This document shows, piece after piece, positions 10,452-21,038 of a stretch of DNA of 64,000 bases (positions within the stretch are counted from its first letter, which is position 1; each line of letters starts with the position of its first letter). This stretch comes from Cephalotrichum gorgonifer (Eukaryota > Ascomycota > Sordariomycetes > Microascales > Microascaceae), in contig ONZQ02000005.1 in assembly GCA_900312665.1 (NCBI GenBank), positions 2,087,077 through 2,151,076 of the forward strand. The letters run 5' to 3'. The position numbers and the translations under genes are program-made. Below the pieces are notes generated by a model. That model saw nothing but the letters and a program-made list of their open reading frames with translations, was not told the DNA's origin and did not search any database.

Positions 10452-12952
10452 GCTCATACGAGGCTTGTCTCGTGAATATCATCCCTCCCTAGGAGGCGCT
10501 CAGCTAAAATGCGAGCTCATCAGGCCACGCGTCCGGTGGCAATACCGCAAACAGGTACCGCCACTTCCCCCTCATCCTTCTACGGCAAGGGAGAGGGCAA
10601 TGGAACCTCCACAAAGCCATCGAGCCGGCTGCGGGGTATTGGTAGAGCATACTTAGCATGGCTGACGAGCCCCGAGTGGTGTGAGAAAGAGATGTATAAA
10701 TCCATGGGGGTACCAAATGTTGAGTGATTGGGATCACGATGTGGCTGGGGCAAATTAGTGAGAGGAAGAAACCGACCACCATGACAGCTCTTTTTACTTA
10801 ATTATCATCTTCCAGCGGTTGTTGGCAACTCGCTGTACCAATCGAATGGGCCAGCTCGGCACAACGCCCCTGGTACCGTCGTACTATACCGACGAGGCGA
10901 GGCCTTGGGATCTCAGCTGTCGTGGTGTCAAGATCCTGCATCTCGCTGTAAGTCTATCCTTCAATCCAAGCCTGACGTACGTGAAGCTTCGAGGCGCACC
11001 TCACGGCCTGCAAGACTTGCCATTGTCTCCAACCAGCCTGTTCGGGGTTCATTCGGATATCGAGATGGCAGACGATTTGCCATTCTGACCCCCAAGTCCA
11101 TGAGGGATGGGTGCTGCTTGACCAATCACCATCCAGACCCGTGTCTCACAGATGCCCTTATCCGGATGCGGATTTCCGAAGCCTGGTGGCTAACTCTGCA
11201 CTCTTAGCGCCTGGCCCAAGGGATGGAAGGTGCTGGATTCCATCGCATTCTCCTAAGAGTAAAACTCTTTCCCGCCACAGCGTCGTCTCCATCGCACTCC
11301 CAAGATGCAAAACTCTTCCCGCCACAGTGTCGTCATCCAGCTCCAGGATGGAGATATGTGGGCGTGGGTATGGGTCTCGACGGGCCGAAACCGGGTTTGC
11401 GTTAAGCGGCAGCTATGGTAGTCGGCGACCACCATCTTAGCAAGAGGTCGCCGTCTACCGGACCTACCCCTCTTTATCCGCCACTGGCGAGACGGGCTAA
11501 CTGTTCTTCGTGATGTACCTTTCTGCCTATAGAAACGTGCGTGAGTACCATCACGGCCCGAGGAAGAGCCTTGGGGTGCAGTCGGGATGACGACTTACAC
11601 TCAATGCCTGTTATACAAGTGTACAACCAATATAGGTAGGTACATGTACTCCCATCCCTTCCACCTCCGTACCCTGGACTACGTAGCACGTGTAGGAGGA
11701 GAATGAATAATACCCGTAGGTGGAGTACTGGTACCTGCATGAGCACGTGTGCTTTATTTCCTAGCTCCAAACCTTACTTCCACGCCGTCGGAACCAACCC
11801 ATTTATTCCCATACTTCCATTGGCTCGGGACAACTATCCATTGGAATGGGACACTAATAAAGGCTTGAAGCCACAGCGAAACAAAGTGGCGCAGAAACAA
11901 AACGGGCCTCTCTCGATAAAACGGCGTGCCATGATTGGAGCATACGTACGAGTGGCTGAAACATTCTACCGAACGAGGTGTGTATGCTCCAGTGAGGGGA
12001 CCTGGTTCAGAAAGTCGGCAAATGACTAGTGTATGTGATGATCGAGCAGTGAGAGAAGTCTTTGTCTAGAGAAACTTATCTTCTGCTTATTCGTCATAAC
12101 ACACAAATCTTCGAGTAATACCGGCAGAGCGGCCTTACTGAGGAGGGCCAAAAAGCTCGACGCCATCGGGATCCGAGAAATTTTCTTGAGGAGGGACGTT
12201 GACTTACCTTACATGCTCTTCTCGACATGGACAGAAGGGATTGCATGCTCAGCAGCACCTGAATGGACGTGGCGAAACCTTTCTTTTGTGAAAATGTAGG
12301 ACAGGAGCTTGTCTACCACCCCTGGGTAAGCTATGCACCACCCACTCCCATCTGACGACATGATTTCCAGTGAGCTTTCGCTACTTGGCAATAGGGCTGT
12401 AGACCGTTGTTTTAAAGTGACCCCGCATGTAACGACCGTGTATTCAAATCGTCACCTCGCATGCAGGCCCGCCCTTGCGGACCAAACTGCCAACGCGGGG
12501 GATCTGGGGTTGCGCCAGTCCATCTAACAAGACGGTTGTTTCAAGCATCACGCGCGCTTCCCTGCCTGCAATCCAGACTCACGAGAGGGGAAAGGATCGA
12601 TGTGGACCAGCTTGATCCCCCCTGAATCCGGCATTGGCACGGGCCCCCAGATCCTCGCCCCCCTGAGAATAAATTCCCGGGTTTACTCCTAGATCGAGAA
12701 TAGCTTCAAGGCTCCCGCCACTTGCTCGCCCTTCCTCGCCACTGGTTCGCCGACTCCCCCTCGACTAGCGCTTCTTTTTCCAGGAACAAGAAAGATGGAA
12801 GAACAAAGCGGGGACGCATCTTGCCTGATTAGGAACCCGGACTCTCCGGAGAATTCGACGAGTGCCCGGAGAGTTCGAATCGGAGGAGTACCGTACCTGG
12901 AATGCTCCAGTTTACTCCAGTTTTCCTTTCGTTCTCTAGTCCTCCGATCAAG
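10452..12952. other. Long gene-poor stretch
   Basis: About 2.5 kb with many stop codons in all frames and no protein family pattern. It contains the tandem duplication listed separately at 11241-11348 and ends in the promoter of the LPMO gene. Decayed sequence or unrecognised lineage-specific genes cannot be excluded. Confidence 0.35.
11241..11348. repeat. Imperfect tandem duplication of about 50 bp
   Basis: The words AAAACTCTT(T)CCCGCCACAG and then GTCGTC(T/A)CCA occur twice, starting near 11262 and 11309. They are separated by diverged copies of the same flank (TCGCACTCC / CAGCTCCAGG). It looks like a simple local duplication with drift. Confidence 0.55.
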
Positions 12953-12959
12953 TATAAAA
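12953..12959 (+). promoter_or_regulatory. TATA box of the LPMO gene
   Basis: TATAAAA lies about 235 bases before the ATG at 13188. It is followed by a long CT-rich leader (TCTCTCCTTTTCTCTTCTCC) ending in CACCATCAAAATG, the arrangement of a strongly expressed fungal secreted-enzyme gene. Confidence 0.55.
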
Positions 12960-13187
12960 GTTCAGAGATCTCGCTCGTTGAATCTCTCCTTTTCTCTTCT
13001 CCTCCATCAACACACAGCATCAAACTCTCATTTCTTCTATCTTTGACATTCCCTTTTCAAGAACTCTAGGCTAGCTCCTGGTTCTTTCTTTGTTCATCCA
13101 ACTTCTAAACATTCTTTGCCTGGAGCAACCAAGACATTCATTTTTGTTTGATACAAAAACGAAAACAACAAAAAAAACACCATCAAA

Positions 13188-14321
13188 ATGCACGCCGTCT
13201 CGATCATCTCCGCTCTCGGCCTCGCCGCCGCCTCGGCCAACGCCCACATCATCATGAGCACCCCCAAGGGCTGGACCGTCAACAGCAGCCCCCTGGCTGC
13301 CGACGGTTCCGACTTCCCCTGCAAGGGCGTCTCCTATGACTCCAGCGTTTCGGCCAACGAGATGCAGAAGGGCGACAGCCAGCCCCTCAACTTCATCGGA
13401 TCTGCCGTGCACGGCGGTGGTTCGTGCCAGATCTCGCTGACCACTGACCTCAACCCCACCAAGGACTCCAAGTGGAAGGTCATCAAGTCCTTCGTCGGCG
13501 GCTGCCCGGCCCACGGCGTCGACGGGAACCTCCCCGCCGACCCCACGGCCAAGGTCCCCTTCGACTTTGACTTCAAGATCCCCGAGGACATCCCCGCGGG
13601 CAAGTACACCCTCGCCTGGACCTGGTTCAACAAGATCGGCAACCGCGAGATGTACATGAACTGCGCCCCCATCAACGCCGTCGGCTCCGGCGGCTCCTCG
13701 TCCTCGTTCGACGCCCTCCCCGACATGTTCACCGCCAACATCGGCAACGGCTGCGGCACCTCGGAGGGCGCCGACGTGGCCTTCCCCAACCCCGGCACGG
13801 TCGTCGAGAAGCTTGGAACCGGCGCCACTGCTCCCCCGACTGGCTCCTGCGCTGCCAGCAAGAGGTCGGTCGCGGACACCTACACCGAGGCCTCGGACCC
13901 CGATACTGACTCCGAGGGCAGCTACGAGGGCAGCAGCAACAGCACCGAGTCCGCTCAGTCCACCGAGTCCGCTCAGTCCACCGAGTCCGCTCAGTCCACC
14001 GAGTCTGCTAAGCCCACCGAGTCTGCTAAGCCCACCGAGTCTGCTCACCCCACCGAGTCTGCTCACCCCACCGAGTCTGCTCACCCCACCGAGTCTGCTC
14101 ACCCCACCGAGTCTGCTCACCCCACCGAGTCTGCTCACCCCACCGAGTCGCAGCCCGCCCAGCCTCAGGAGACCGAGGGTAGCTACGAGAGCGCCAGCAA
14201 CAGCACCGGCTCGTGCAACGGCACTGCGTCCTACAACTCCACTGGCTCCTACAACAGCACCCGCTCTGGCCACAAGAGGTGGGGTGGCAAGGCCCGCATC
14301 GGTGCCAAGTTCCTTGCTTAA
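13188..14321 (+). CDS. Secreted AA11-like lytic polysaccharide monooxygenase with repetitive tail
   Basis: Intronless, 377 residues. A signal peptide (residues 1-19, ending ASANA) is followed by H20, which would become the N-terminal copper-binding histidine (HIIMSTPKGW). The second histidine lies in SAVHGGGSC (H75), and an axial Tyr candidate in REMYMNC (Y156), the pattern of the fungal AA11-like family that oxidatively cleaves chitin. The catalytic domain ends near residue 225. It is followed by Kex2-type KR (ASKRS), a Ser/Thr/Glu-rich linker, eleven TESAxx hexapeptides, an Asn-X-Ser/Thr-rich region, and another KR (GHKRWGG) before a basic end (KARIGAKFLA). No chitin-binding module is seen. 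The product is expected outside the cell, and the tail is probably heavily O-glycosylated. Confidence 0.88.
   Translation: MHAVSIISALGLAAASANAHIIMSTPKGWTVNSSPLAADGSDFPCKGVSYDSSVSANEMQKGDSQPLNFIGSAVHGGGSCQISLTTDLNPTKDSKWKVIKSFVGGCPAHGVDGNLPADPTAKVPFDFDFKIPEDIPAGKYTLAWTWFNKIGNREMYMNCAPINAVGSGGSSSSFDALPDMFTANIGNGCGTSEGADVAFPNPGTVVEKLGTGATAPPTGSCAASKRSVADTYTEASDPDTDSEGSYEGSSNSTESAQSTESAQSTESAQSTESAKPTESAKPTESAHPTESAHPTESAHPTESAHPTESAHPTESAHPTESQPAQPQETEGSYESASNSTGSCNGTASYNSTGSYNSTRSGHKRWGGKARIGAKFLA
13944..14150 (+). repeat. 18-bp in-frame minisatellite inside the LPMO gene
   Basis: Eleven complete 18-bp units plus a partial one. They run as three ACCGAGTCCGCTCAGTCC, two with AAGCCC and six ACCGAGTCTGCTCACCCC, coding TESAQS, TESAKP and TESAHP. 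The variants are grouped in blocks, as expected from recent slippage or unequal crossing-over. The block sits between two similar peptides (EGSYEGSSNST and EGSYESASNST). Confidence 0.95.
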
Positions 14322-14953
14322 AGACCCGATACCATACACTGTCTGGACAGTTTTGGTGAGGCATGACTGGATTTTTTGGGGCCCACGGTTGGATACCCTG
14401 AGGCGGCGTTCTTTTCTTCAGGGGCCAGGATTTGATTTTAGACTAGCATAAAAGCACCCACACTCGTTTACATAAATATACACAAGATGTTGTGTTGATT
14501 TTACCTTCCATGGACGTGTCGATTATGCTCTATTCCGATCTTCTTAAGTGACCTGGACTTCTGGCAGAGTGGGATAACAATCAAGGACAGTACAGTGGGA
14601 AATGACTTACTACCGAACAAGATTCCAGGCAGACCCTCCCCACTGATTAGAGTTCAGCCTAGGATGGCTCAAAGGGCGATTAGCAATAAAGTGGAGCGTA
14701 TAACAGCACGGATTGGCGCAAATAATCGTCATCGATGAAATGGGTGGGTGGAGACTGGGCTGGAGACCAGAGGATGAGCCGAGCCCGGCCGTTTCATATC
14801 CATCAAGGGAGCCCACGGAGCGGACCCGATATCCGGCAATGTCCCCTAATCCGGATCCCAAAATGGAGCCGCTACTGTGTTTCAAAAGTCTACATGCGGA
14901 TGCACCGGCCGGGCCCAGTAACTGGTCCATCCGGGCCAAATAGCTAACAGCTG

Positions 14954-14991
14954 TTCAACAGGGCAAAATTGTAGCATTTTGCCCTGTTGAA
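14954..14991. repeat. Perfect 16-bp inverted repeat (hairpin)
   Basis: TTCAACAGGGCAAAAT (14954-14969) is followed after six bases by its exact complement, ATTTTGCCCTGTTGAA. A partial third copy (GTTTTGCCC) follows at once. It lies in the 1.4-kb spacer after the LPMO gene, which otherwise shows nothing. It could be the trace of a small inverted-repeat element. Confidence 0.85.
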
Positions 14992-15698
14992 GTTTTGCCC
15001 CAATCACCATTATCCGAAGAAATAGATAGTACCCGCTCGCCTCGGTAGTGACGTGTGCGTGCGGAGCCCCGAGCTCACATAAGGCCCATCAACAGCGGAG
15101 TAGGGAGTAGGAGAGCCATCGTCAATGTCTGTTACACCAGATCCCCCCCACTCTCATCCCTCATAATACTCGTTTACTTGACCACTTAGAGCCCACCATT
15201 CGCATGCCCTCGTCGTAGCCTTGTGATTAATATTCACCTTTCCAACCGCCCCAAGCCTGCAATGCTGACAATAATATCTGGGTAGCAGCCATGTAGTTTT
15301 AAGCTGTCAGCACTTGGCGACCTGTTTGGGACAAGATCATAGAGGAAACATATTGGCGGTGTCAGACTCCAGCTTGTTCAGGATTAGCGGGCATGGTTAG
15401 CCTATGAGACCTGCATGCCATTTAAGAGCTTCGCAGCTGTTAGAAATGTGGCCATGCTCGCAAATCCTTGCCTCTGGGCTCTGCCTCCGCTTGACATGCG
15501 ACGCTGACTCAATGTAACCCATCATCAAATCCTCACGCATCACATATCCAATGTGCGGGGTCGTCTCAGTTACCAACGTTTCGCACCGAATTTCACACAT
15601 TATTTTCTTCTCATTTTCTAGCTTCCCTTTTGGATCTTCATAACCTTTCACACGAGGACATATTTACCCGCTCCCACCACCACCCCGCCTTAATCAAA

Positions 15699-17066
15699 AT
15701 GCCCGTCGACTTCCACCTTGGCCCAACCGAGGCCGCAACCCGCACCGCCGCCGCCTCCTTCGCCCAGAACGTCCTGAAGCCCGCCCGCGCCGAATACCTA
15801 AAGCACTCGGAGCACCATGAGCGCTTCCAGGCCACGCAGCCGACCTACTCCGCCGCCGTGGCGGGGGGCCTCCTCAAGGGTCAGATCTCCCCCGCCCACG
15901 GCGGCGCGGCCGGGACCCTCATCGAAGCGGCGGTAATGGTGGAGGAGTGCTACGCCGTCGAGCCATCCGCAGCCCTCACGATCTTCGCGACGGGCCTGGG
16001 CCTGACGCCCTTGAACATCGCGGCCGGGCCGCAGCACGCCGAGTTCCTCACCCCGTTCCTGAGCGGAGAGGGCGCCCCGCTCGCGTCGCTGGTATTCAGC
16101 GAGCCGGGCGGCGTCGCGAACGCGCTTGAGAAGGGGGCGCCGGGGTTCCAGACTACGGCGCGGCGCGAAGGGGATGAGTGGGTGATCAACGGGGAGAAGA
16201 TGTGGGCTACTAACTGTGCAGGCTGGGACTTCAAGGGGTGCGACCTAGCTTGTGTGGTCTGCCGCGACGTGACGGACCCGAAGCCAGACGCCGACCCCAA
16301 AGACAGCGTCATGATCATACTCGTGACGCGCGCGGACCTCGACCGCAACGGCGAGGGCTCCTTCGAGGTCCTACGCCACATCGCGACGCCCGGCCACACA
16401 TCCGTCTCGGGCCCTCACGTGAGGTACACCAACGTCAGGGTGCCGGCTAAGAACGTGCTCTGCCCTCCGGGACAAGGCGCGAAGGTCGCCTTCGGCTCGT
16501 TCGACGCCAGCGCGGTGCTGGTGGGCGCCATGGGCGTCGGGCTCATGCGCGCCGCCTTCGACGCCGCGCTGGCGTTCGCGAAGAGGGACTCCCGCAATGG
16601 CGCCGTGCCGCTCCTGGAGAGGCAGGCATTCGCAGATCTCCTGTCTGGCATCAAGATGCAGGCAGAGGCGTGTCGGGCGCTGACGTGGAAGGCTGCTCAT
16701 GCCATGCAGAATGGGCCGGGGGACTATGATGCGCGGCGGGAGCTGGCGCTGGCGGCGAAGGTTTACTGTAGTGATGCGGCAGTGAAGGCTTGTACGGATG
16801 CCATTAATGCGGTGGGAATGTAAGTTAAAAGACATCATGATAGGAGAGGGGATGGAGCACCCTGTATGTCGAGAAAAGCTAACTCATGCTGTAGCACGGC
16901 GTATGACCTGAACCAGCCCTTCTCGGAACTGCTAAACACGGCTATGGTGCTTCCCATCTTCGACGGGGGGAATGTTGGGATTAGAAGACGCCATATGCAG
17001 CAGCTAATGCTCTCGCCAACCTACGACGCGTGGGCGGCGACTTATGGCCCTTCCGCGAAGGAATAA
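15699..17066 (+). CDS. Acyl-CoA dehydrogenase-like flavoprotein
   Basis: Exons 15699-16819 and 16895-17066 (430 residues). The intron starts GTAAGT, has a GCTAACTC branch site, ends TGTAG, and restores the frame across GVG(I)TAYDLNQPF. Family features are an N-terminal helical domain, the middle-domain FSEPGG (for the usual TEPxxGSD), EWVINGEKMWATN (the G-K-W-TN motif), then GVGLMRAAFDAALAFAKRDS and the C-terminal YDLNQPFSELLNTAMVLPIFDGGN, where the ARVLPIYEGT-like motif is expected. These enzymes use FAD to form an alpha,beta double bond in acyl-CoAs. There is no N-terminal mitochondrial presequence and no clear C-terminal SKL (it ends SAKE), so cytosolic. The substrate is unknown. Confidence 0.88.
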
Positions 17067-17261
17067 GCCCACCCTTTTTGGGAAAAGGTGTATGGACTAC
17101 AACTATAGGTAGTCTGTGAGCAGCCGAACAAGCGACTATAGTGGACAGAAATATGATGAAATGGGCATTCAGTTTTCTGGGTGGCCTGTTTTGATATTCC
17201 CAGTAACCCAGGAATGAATATTAAAACTCACAAAGGCATTGTAAGGAAAGCGATGTTTGTA

Positions 17262-17290
17262 GCGAGCAGCTAACTAGCTACATTGTAGGA
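17262..17290 (+). repeat. 29-bp direct repeat, copy A
   Basis: Starts GCGAGCAGCTAACTAGCTAC and is identical over 29 bases to 18425-18453, 1163 bases downstream. The two copies bracket the 9-bp array and the acidic-protein gene. Confidence 0.9.
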
Positions 17291-17450
17291 CTTCTACTTC
17301 TCCCAGGCTGTGTTCCCTAGAGATGCTCGTGTCTCCCTCGCTAGCTTCACCTTCTTCTGTAGCCTCTCTAAGACTCCTGACATCTTATTCCCCTCCTTCC
17401 CTACATCTTCTGTCCTCAGAAGATGGCAGAACTTGTAGCTCTTTGATCCT

Positions 17451-17760
17451 TTGGGTGTTCTGGATCTTCTTGATTTCCTTGGTCTTCTTGGTCTTCTGGA
17501 TCTTTTTGTTCTTTTGAGTCTTCCTGGTCTTCTGGGTCTTCTTGGCCTTTTGGATCTTCTTGGTCTTCTGGATCTTCTTGGTCTTCTGGATCTTCTTGGT
17601 CTTCTTGGTCTTCTGGATCTTCTTGGTCTTCTGGATCTTCTTGGTCTTCTTGGTCTTCTGGATCTTCTTGGTCTTCTGGATCTTCTTGGTCTTCTGGATC
17701 TTCTTGGTCTTCTTGGTCTTCTGGATCTTCTTGGTCTTCTGGATCTTCTGGGTCTTCTTC
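17451..17760. repeat. 9-bp minisatellite (TTCTTGGTC / TTCTGGATC)
   Basis: More than thirty 9-bp units of two kinds alternate in irregular order. On the plus strand the array reads Leu/Gly/Asp-rich, and on the minus strand acidic D(P/Q)E. The minus frame is open from 17416 to 17916 but has no ATG in frame; a downstream minus-strand frame (about 17290-17400) also reads as a charged, helical tail. A gene for an acidic repeat protein on the minus strand is possible, but start and introns could not be placed. Confidence 0.85.
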
Positions 17761-18036
17761 TACATGTAGGGTGCCACCAGGGCTATTCCAGTGCTCTCCC
17801 TGTGATGCCACTGGGAGCTCACGATGGCTATGCTGCGGTGGTGGATGTTTCGGTGCTGCGGAAGGCGCGCGATTGTTGTTATTGTTTGTTCCTATTGACG
17901 CGGTGAAGGGTTGCACCTTCCCTCTTTGTTAGTTCAATTCTTTGATGGGTACAAAACCTTCCTGGAATTCTCAATTCTAGAGATTTCGTTCTTCTCTTTT
18001 TCCTCTTCTTCAGAGTCCCATTAATTATTCACAACG

Positions 18037-18436
18037 ATGCCTTCAAAGCGGACTCTTCAGCCTTGCGCTCCGGTGCGGTTCTCAAAGCGCCTTCGGGCGT
18101 CCGCGGGGAAATCGGCGGAGTCGGAAGACCCCAGTGGCTCCGGGGACGACTTCGTCGAGGCACCCGCGGTGGTGCAGTCTGGATTTGCCGGAACGAAGTA
18201 CGCACGCCCTCCGGGGAGTGATGAGGAGTTTTCGGTGGGTGGTGAGGAGGAGGTAAGTCTTCGAAGGCTTCTATTTGGATTACAATGCTCATGCTCCGCA
18301 GGAGGAGGAAGAGGATGAGGACGACGACGTCGATGATAGTGACGATGACGACGTCGATGGTGCGGCTGCTGGCGGTAGTGGAGACGGTGACGGCGACGAC
18401 GACAACGATGATACCGACGGTGATGCGAGCAGCTAA
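18037..18436 (+). CDS. Small acidic protein with basic N-terminus
   Basis: Exons 18037-18252 and 18302-18436 (116 residues). The 49-base intron begins GTAAGT and ends CGCAG, and the frame joins GGEEE to EEEDEDDDVDD without a break. The first 25 residues are basic (MPSKRTL, FSKRLRASAGK), like a nuclear localisation signal; the last 50 are almost purely acidic (E/D runs with G, S, N). The stop codon lies inside copy B of the 29-bp direct repeat. No family is recognised. The basic-then-acidic make-up would suit a nuclear or chromatin-associated factor, but this is inference. Confidence 0.6.
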
Positions 18437-18453
18437 CTAGCTACATTGTAGGA
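18425..18453 (+). repeat. 29-bp direct repeat, copy B
   Basis: Identical to 17262-17290. It overlaps the last codons and the stop (GCG AGC AGC TAA) of the acidic-protein gene. Confidence 0.9.
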
Positions 18454-18965
18454 GTAGTGCTGGACTCAATCAGCGAGACGGAAGTTGTGCAACCATGGTC
18501 CCGCATTTCCTGTTCATGTCAGCTTACCACCTAGTGATTGGTCCTTGCTTGGGCTCTCGCCATAATATGCGGGCGCGCCAATCTATCGACGAAACGTCGT
18601 GAGGGCCTGACAGTTGGGTGGCTCGTACACCGTAGATCTGTGGAGAAGTAAAGTGGAGTATACCCACCCCAGCCTCTATTCTCCTATCCCTTGTGGTACG
18701 AACATGCATAGTTGTCTTAGACGTGGTCCATACCGATGCTACCTGCCCATTGAAATGTGTACAAAGTGCTGCTCTGGGACTGAGTCAATACCAACTCTAT
18801 TTTCCCCGCCCGACGTCCCCCGCCCAGACGCTGATCCGGTCATGAACGTTCAACTTGTCTAGCTGGGCTTCCTTGAACGGAACTCCCGTCTAATTCCCCT
18901 ACTTGCCACAATATCGCCGCTTTTCTTGCCACAGCTCGACCACAGACGTAACACGGACTACCGCG
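18437..18965. other. Spacer and promoter of the FAD oxidase gene
   Basis: The rest of repeat copy B, then unremarkable sequence with no conserved frame, up to the ATG at 18966. Confidence 0.4.
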
Positions 18966-20475
18966 ATGACGCAGACAACAGCCCCGAGCATACCCGCTGG
19001 CGTGTCGGTCGATGATATCCAGTCAGACACCCCCGAACTCATCCCCCTCTTGACCACGCGCCCAGACCTCCACATCTACACAAAGTCGTCTCCTCACTTT
19101 GAAGATGTACGGGTGACATTCAACAAAGAGGTGACGGCGATACCACGGGCGATCGTCAGACCCAACGACGAGAATGAGCTTGTCTCCACCGTTACATTCT
19201 GTGCTAAGAATGAATTCCCAATGTCCGTCCGGTCAGGTGGTCATGACCCTTGCGGGCGGGGCATCATAGCCGATGGCATCGTTATAGACCTGCGTGCGTT
19301 CACCGAGATAAAGGTCGTCGACGGGAACGAGAACGGCTCGCCTTACTTTATCGCTGGCACCGGCGTGACAACTGGAGACCTACTCAGGTTCCTCGATGAG
19401 AAGAACCTTGTGACGCCAACAGGCTGGTGTGACGAGGTGAGCTACACAGGGTGGGCCGCTGGAGGCGGCTACGGGTCAATGACCGGGTATTACGGCATGG
19501 GCGCGGACCAAATATTAGGCGCCCGACTCCTCACGCCAGTTGGCCTGATCGTTGATACCGACGACGACCCCGAGCTCCTATGGGCACTGCGCGGGGCCGG
19601 GCTCGGGAATTTCGGCATCATCTTAGAGCTACGGGCGAAGGTATACCCACGACCTCAAGTGCTTGCTGGCATACTTGCCTATCCGCTTTCTGAGGCGGCG
19701 TCTGTCTTTGAGAACTTTGAGAAGCTCTGCGAGGACCTCCCCGCCGCTTTCTCCGGCGAGGTCCTATTTTCGGACCTGGGTGCTGGGACCAGCGTCGTGT
19801 TCTACTATCACTGGGTGTACGACGATGAAAACAGGGATCAGGGGGCGGCGTTCCTTGGGAAGATGAAAGCGTTGGGGAACACTCTCTTGCTAGACACGCT
19901 AGCTGAATGTAAGTCTATTTTCTTGACCCTCCCGCGGGGCATACATTCCCCAATTCATGGCTAACCACCCCGACCTCGTGGTAGCAACACCATACGATTT
20001 TGTGAAAATGATGGCACCCAATTACAGATTCCGCTCAAGTCTGAAAAACCAGGCCGTCGCCGTCGCAAACTTTTCCCCCAAGCTCATCGACGTCCTCCTT
20101 GAGCACCCCCCCAGCGGAACTATCGGCGTAGTCTTCCACCACGGCCACGGCAAGGCCATAGTGCCGAACCCGGGCGCCGCGTTCCCGATCCGTAAGCGAC
20201 ACCTGATACTCGGTATCACCGGCAGGGCGGCGTCGGACACAGATCCCGAGGCGAAGAAGGCGGCATACAACTGGGCGGCCCTGGTCAACCGTGAGATTCG
20301 TGAGCGCGGCCTGGCTTTGGAGCAGGGCTACTGGAGCTTCACGCCGCCGGAGTTCTGTGATGCTGTCGGTTTCTTCGGGGAGGATAGTGTGCGCAGGATG
20401 GCGAAGTTGAAGGAGAGGTATAATCCGGGGAATGCGTTCCCTCAGGCATTCCCTACTTTGTCAGAGGTTCAGTAG
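18966..20475 (+). CDS. BBE-like FAD-linked oxidase
   Basis: Exons 18966-19908 and 19985-20475 (477 residues); the intron starts GTAAGT, has CTAAC and ends GGTAG. The FAD-binding PCMH domain shows RSGGHDPCGRG with H93 at the 8-alpha-histidyl flavin site. GWCDEV..GWAAGGGYG places C155 where the second covalent flavin bond forms in berberine-bridge-type enzymes, so bicovalent FAD is possible. The C-terminal BBE motif is seen as LKERYNPGNAF. Unlike many relatives there is no secretion signal at the N-terminus (MTQTTAPSIPAG). Such oxidases act on sugars or on secondary metabolites; the substrate is not evident. The ATG at 18966 is the only in-frame ATG near the domain start. Confidence 0.88.
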
Positions 20476-20652
20476 CCACTCTAGCATGTCACCCAGGGCT
20501 ATTAGCTTGATAATGTAGCGTTCAAGAATAGGAAGCTTACTCCAGATCCAGAAGAATAAATGGGAGTTTGAGACGGCTACAAAAGAGTAAAGCAATTGTG
20601 GAGAACCAGCGAAGCTCTAACATCCCGGATAGGCACCTCGGTTCATATCGAA

Positions 20653-20733
20653 GCACTAGTGGGTTAGTGGTAAACTTGGTCGTTGCCATTCCGCGACTTC
20701 GACCAGCCCCCGGTTCAATTCCGGGCTAGTGCA
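20653..20733 (+). tRNA. tRNA-Gly (anticodon GCC) with a short intron
   Basis: Acceptor GCACTAG pairs with CTAGTGC; the TTAGTGGTA D-arm and GGTTCAATTCC T-arm are intact. The anticodon stem GGTCG/CGACC encloses TTGCCA and about ten extra bases, consistent with an intron after position 37. A T-rich run follows at 20748. Confidence 0.88.
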
Positions 20734-21038
20734 CTCATTCATCTTTTTGATTTTTTTTTTCTTCGTTTCATGCTTTTTTGTTGAGTTTAAATTTCCCTTG
20801 ATTTCGAAGTTGAGAAGTGAGGCTGTCTTGAGGCTGGGGTTGGTTTGTATACTCAAACCATAAATGACCCTTGGCTCACCTATTGGCGTTTCCCTTTGGT
20901 AGTATACCACCTCCTTCTCAAGCTTCCGAAACTTACAGAGTAGTGTTCCAATATCACGGTATTTTTTCGACCTTTCTCGCCATATCTGGTAAATCACGTT
21001 TGTTCATATGTAGTCAGTACATGTGAAATTTCATCATC

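Noticed and set aside
10252..10656. Protein frame containing the peptide NTRDSLVVTDPTTSLAL, also at 58749-58991
   Set aside because: The shared peptide is a translation of the 5S rRNA gene in both places, not a protein repeat.
13944..14150. CRISPR-like regular repeats
   Set aside because: Directly adjacent 18-bp units without spacers, in frame within a gene. It is a coding minisatellite in a eukaryote.
13071..14339. 422-residue minus-strand frame over the LPMO gene
   Set aside because: It is the antisense shadow of a GC-rich coding region with 18-bp repeats (LGGVSR-type repeats); the plus strand has the signal peptide and LPMO motifs.
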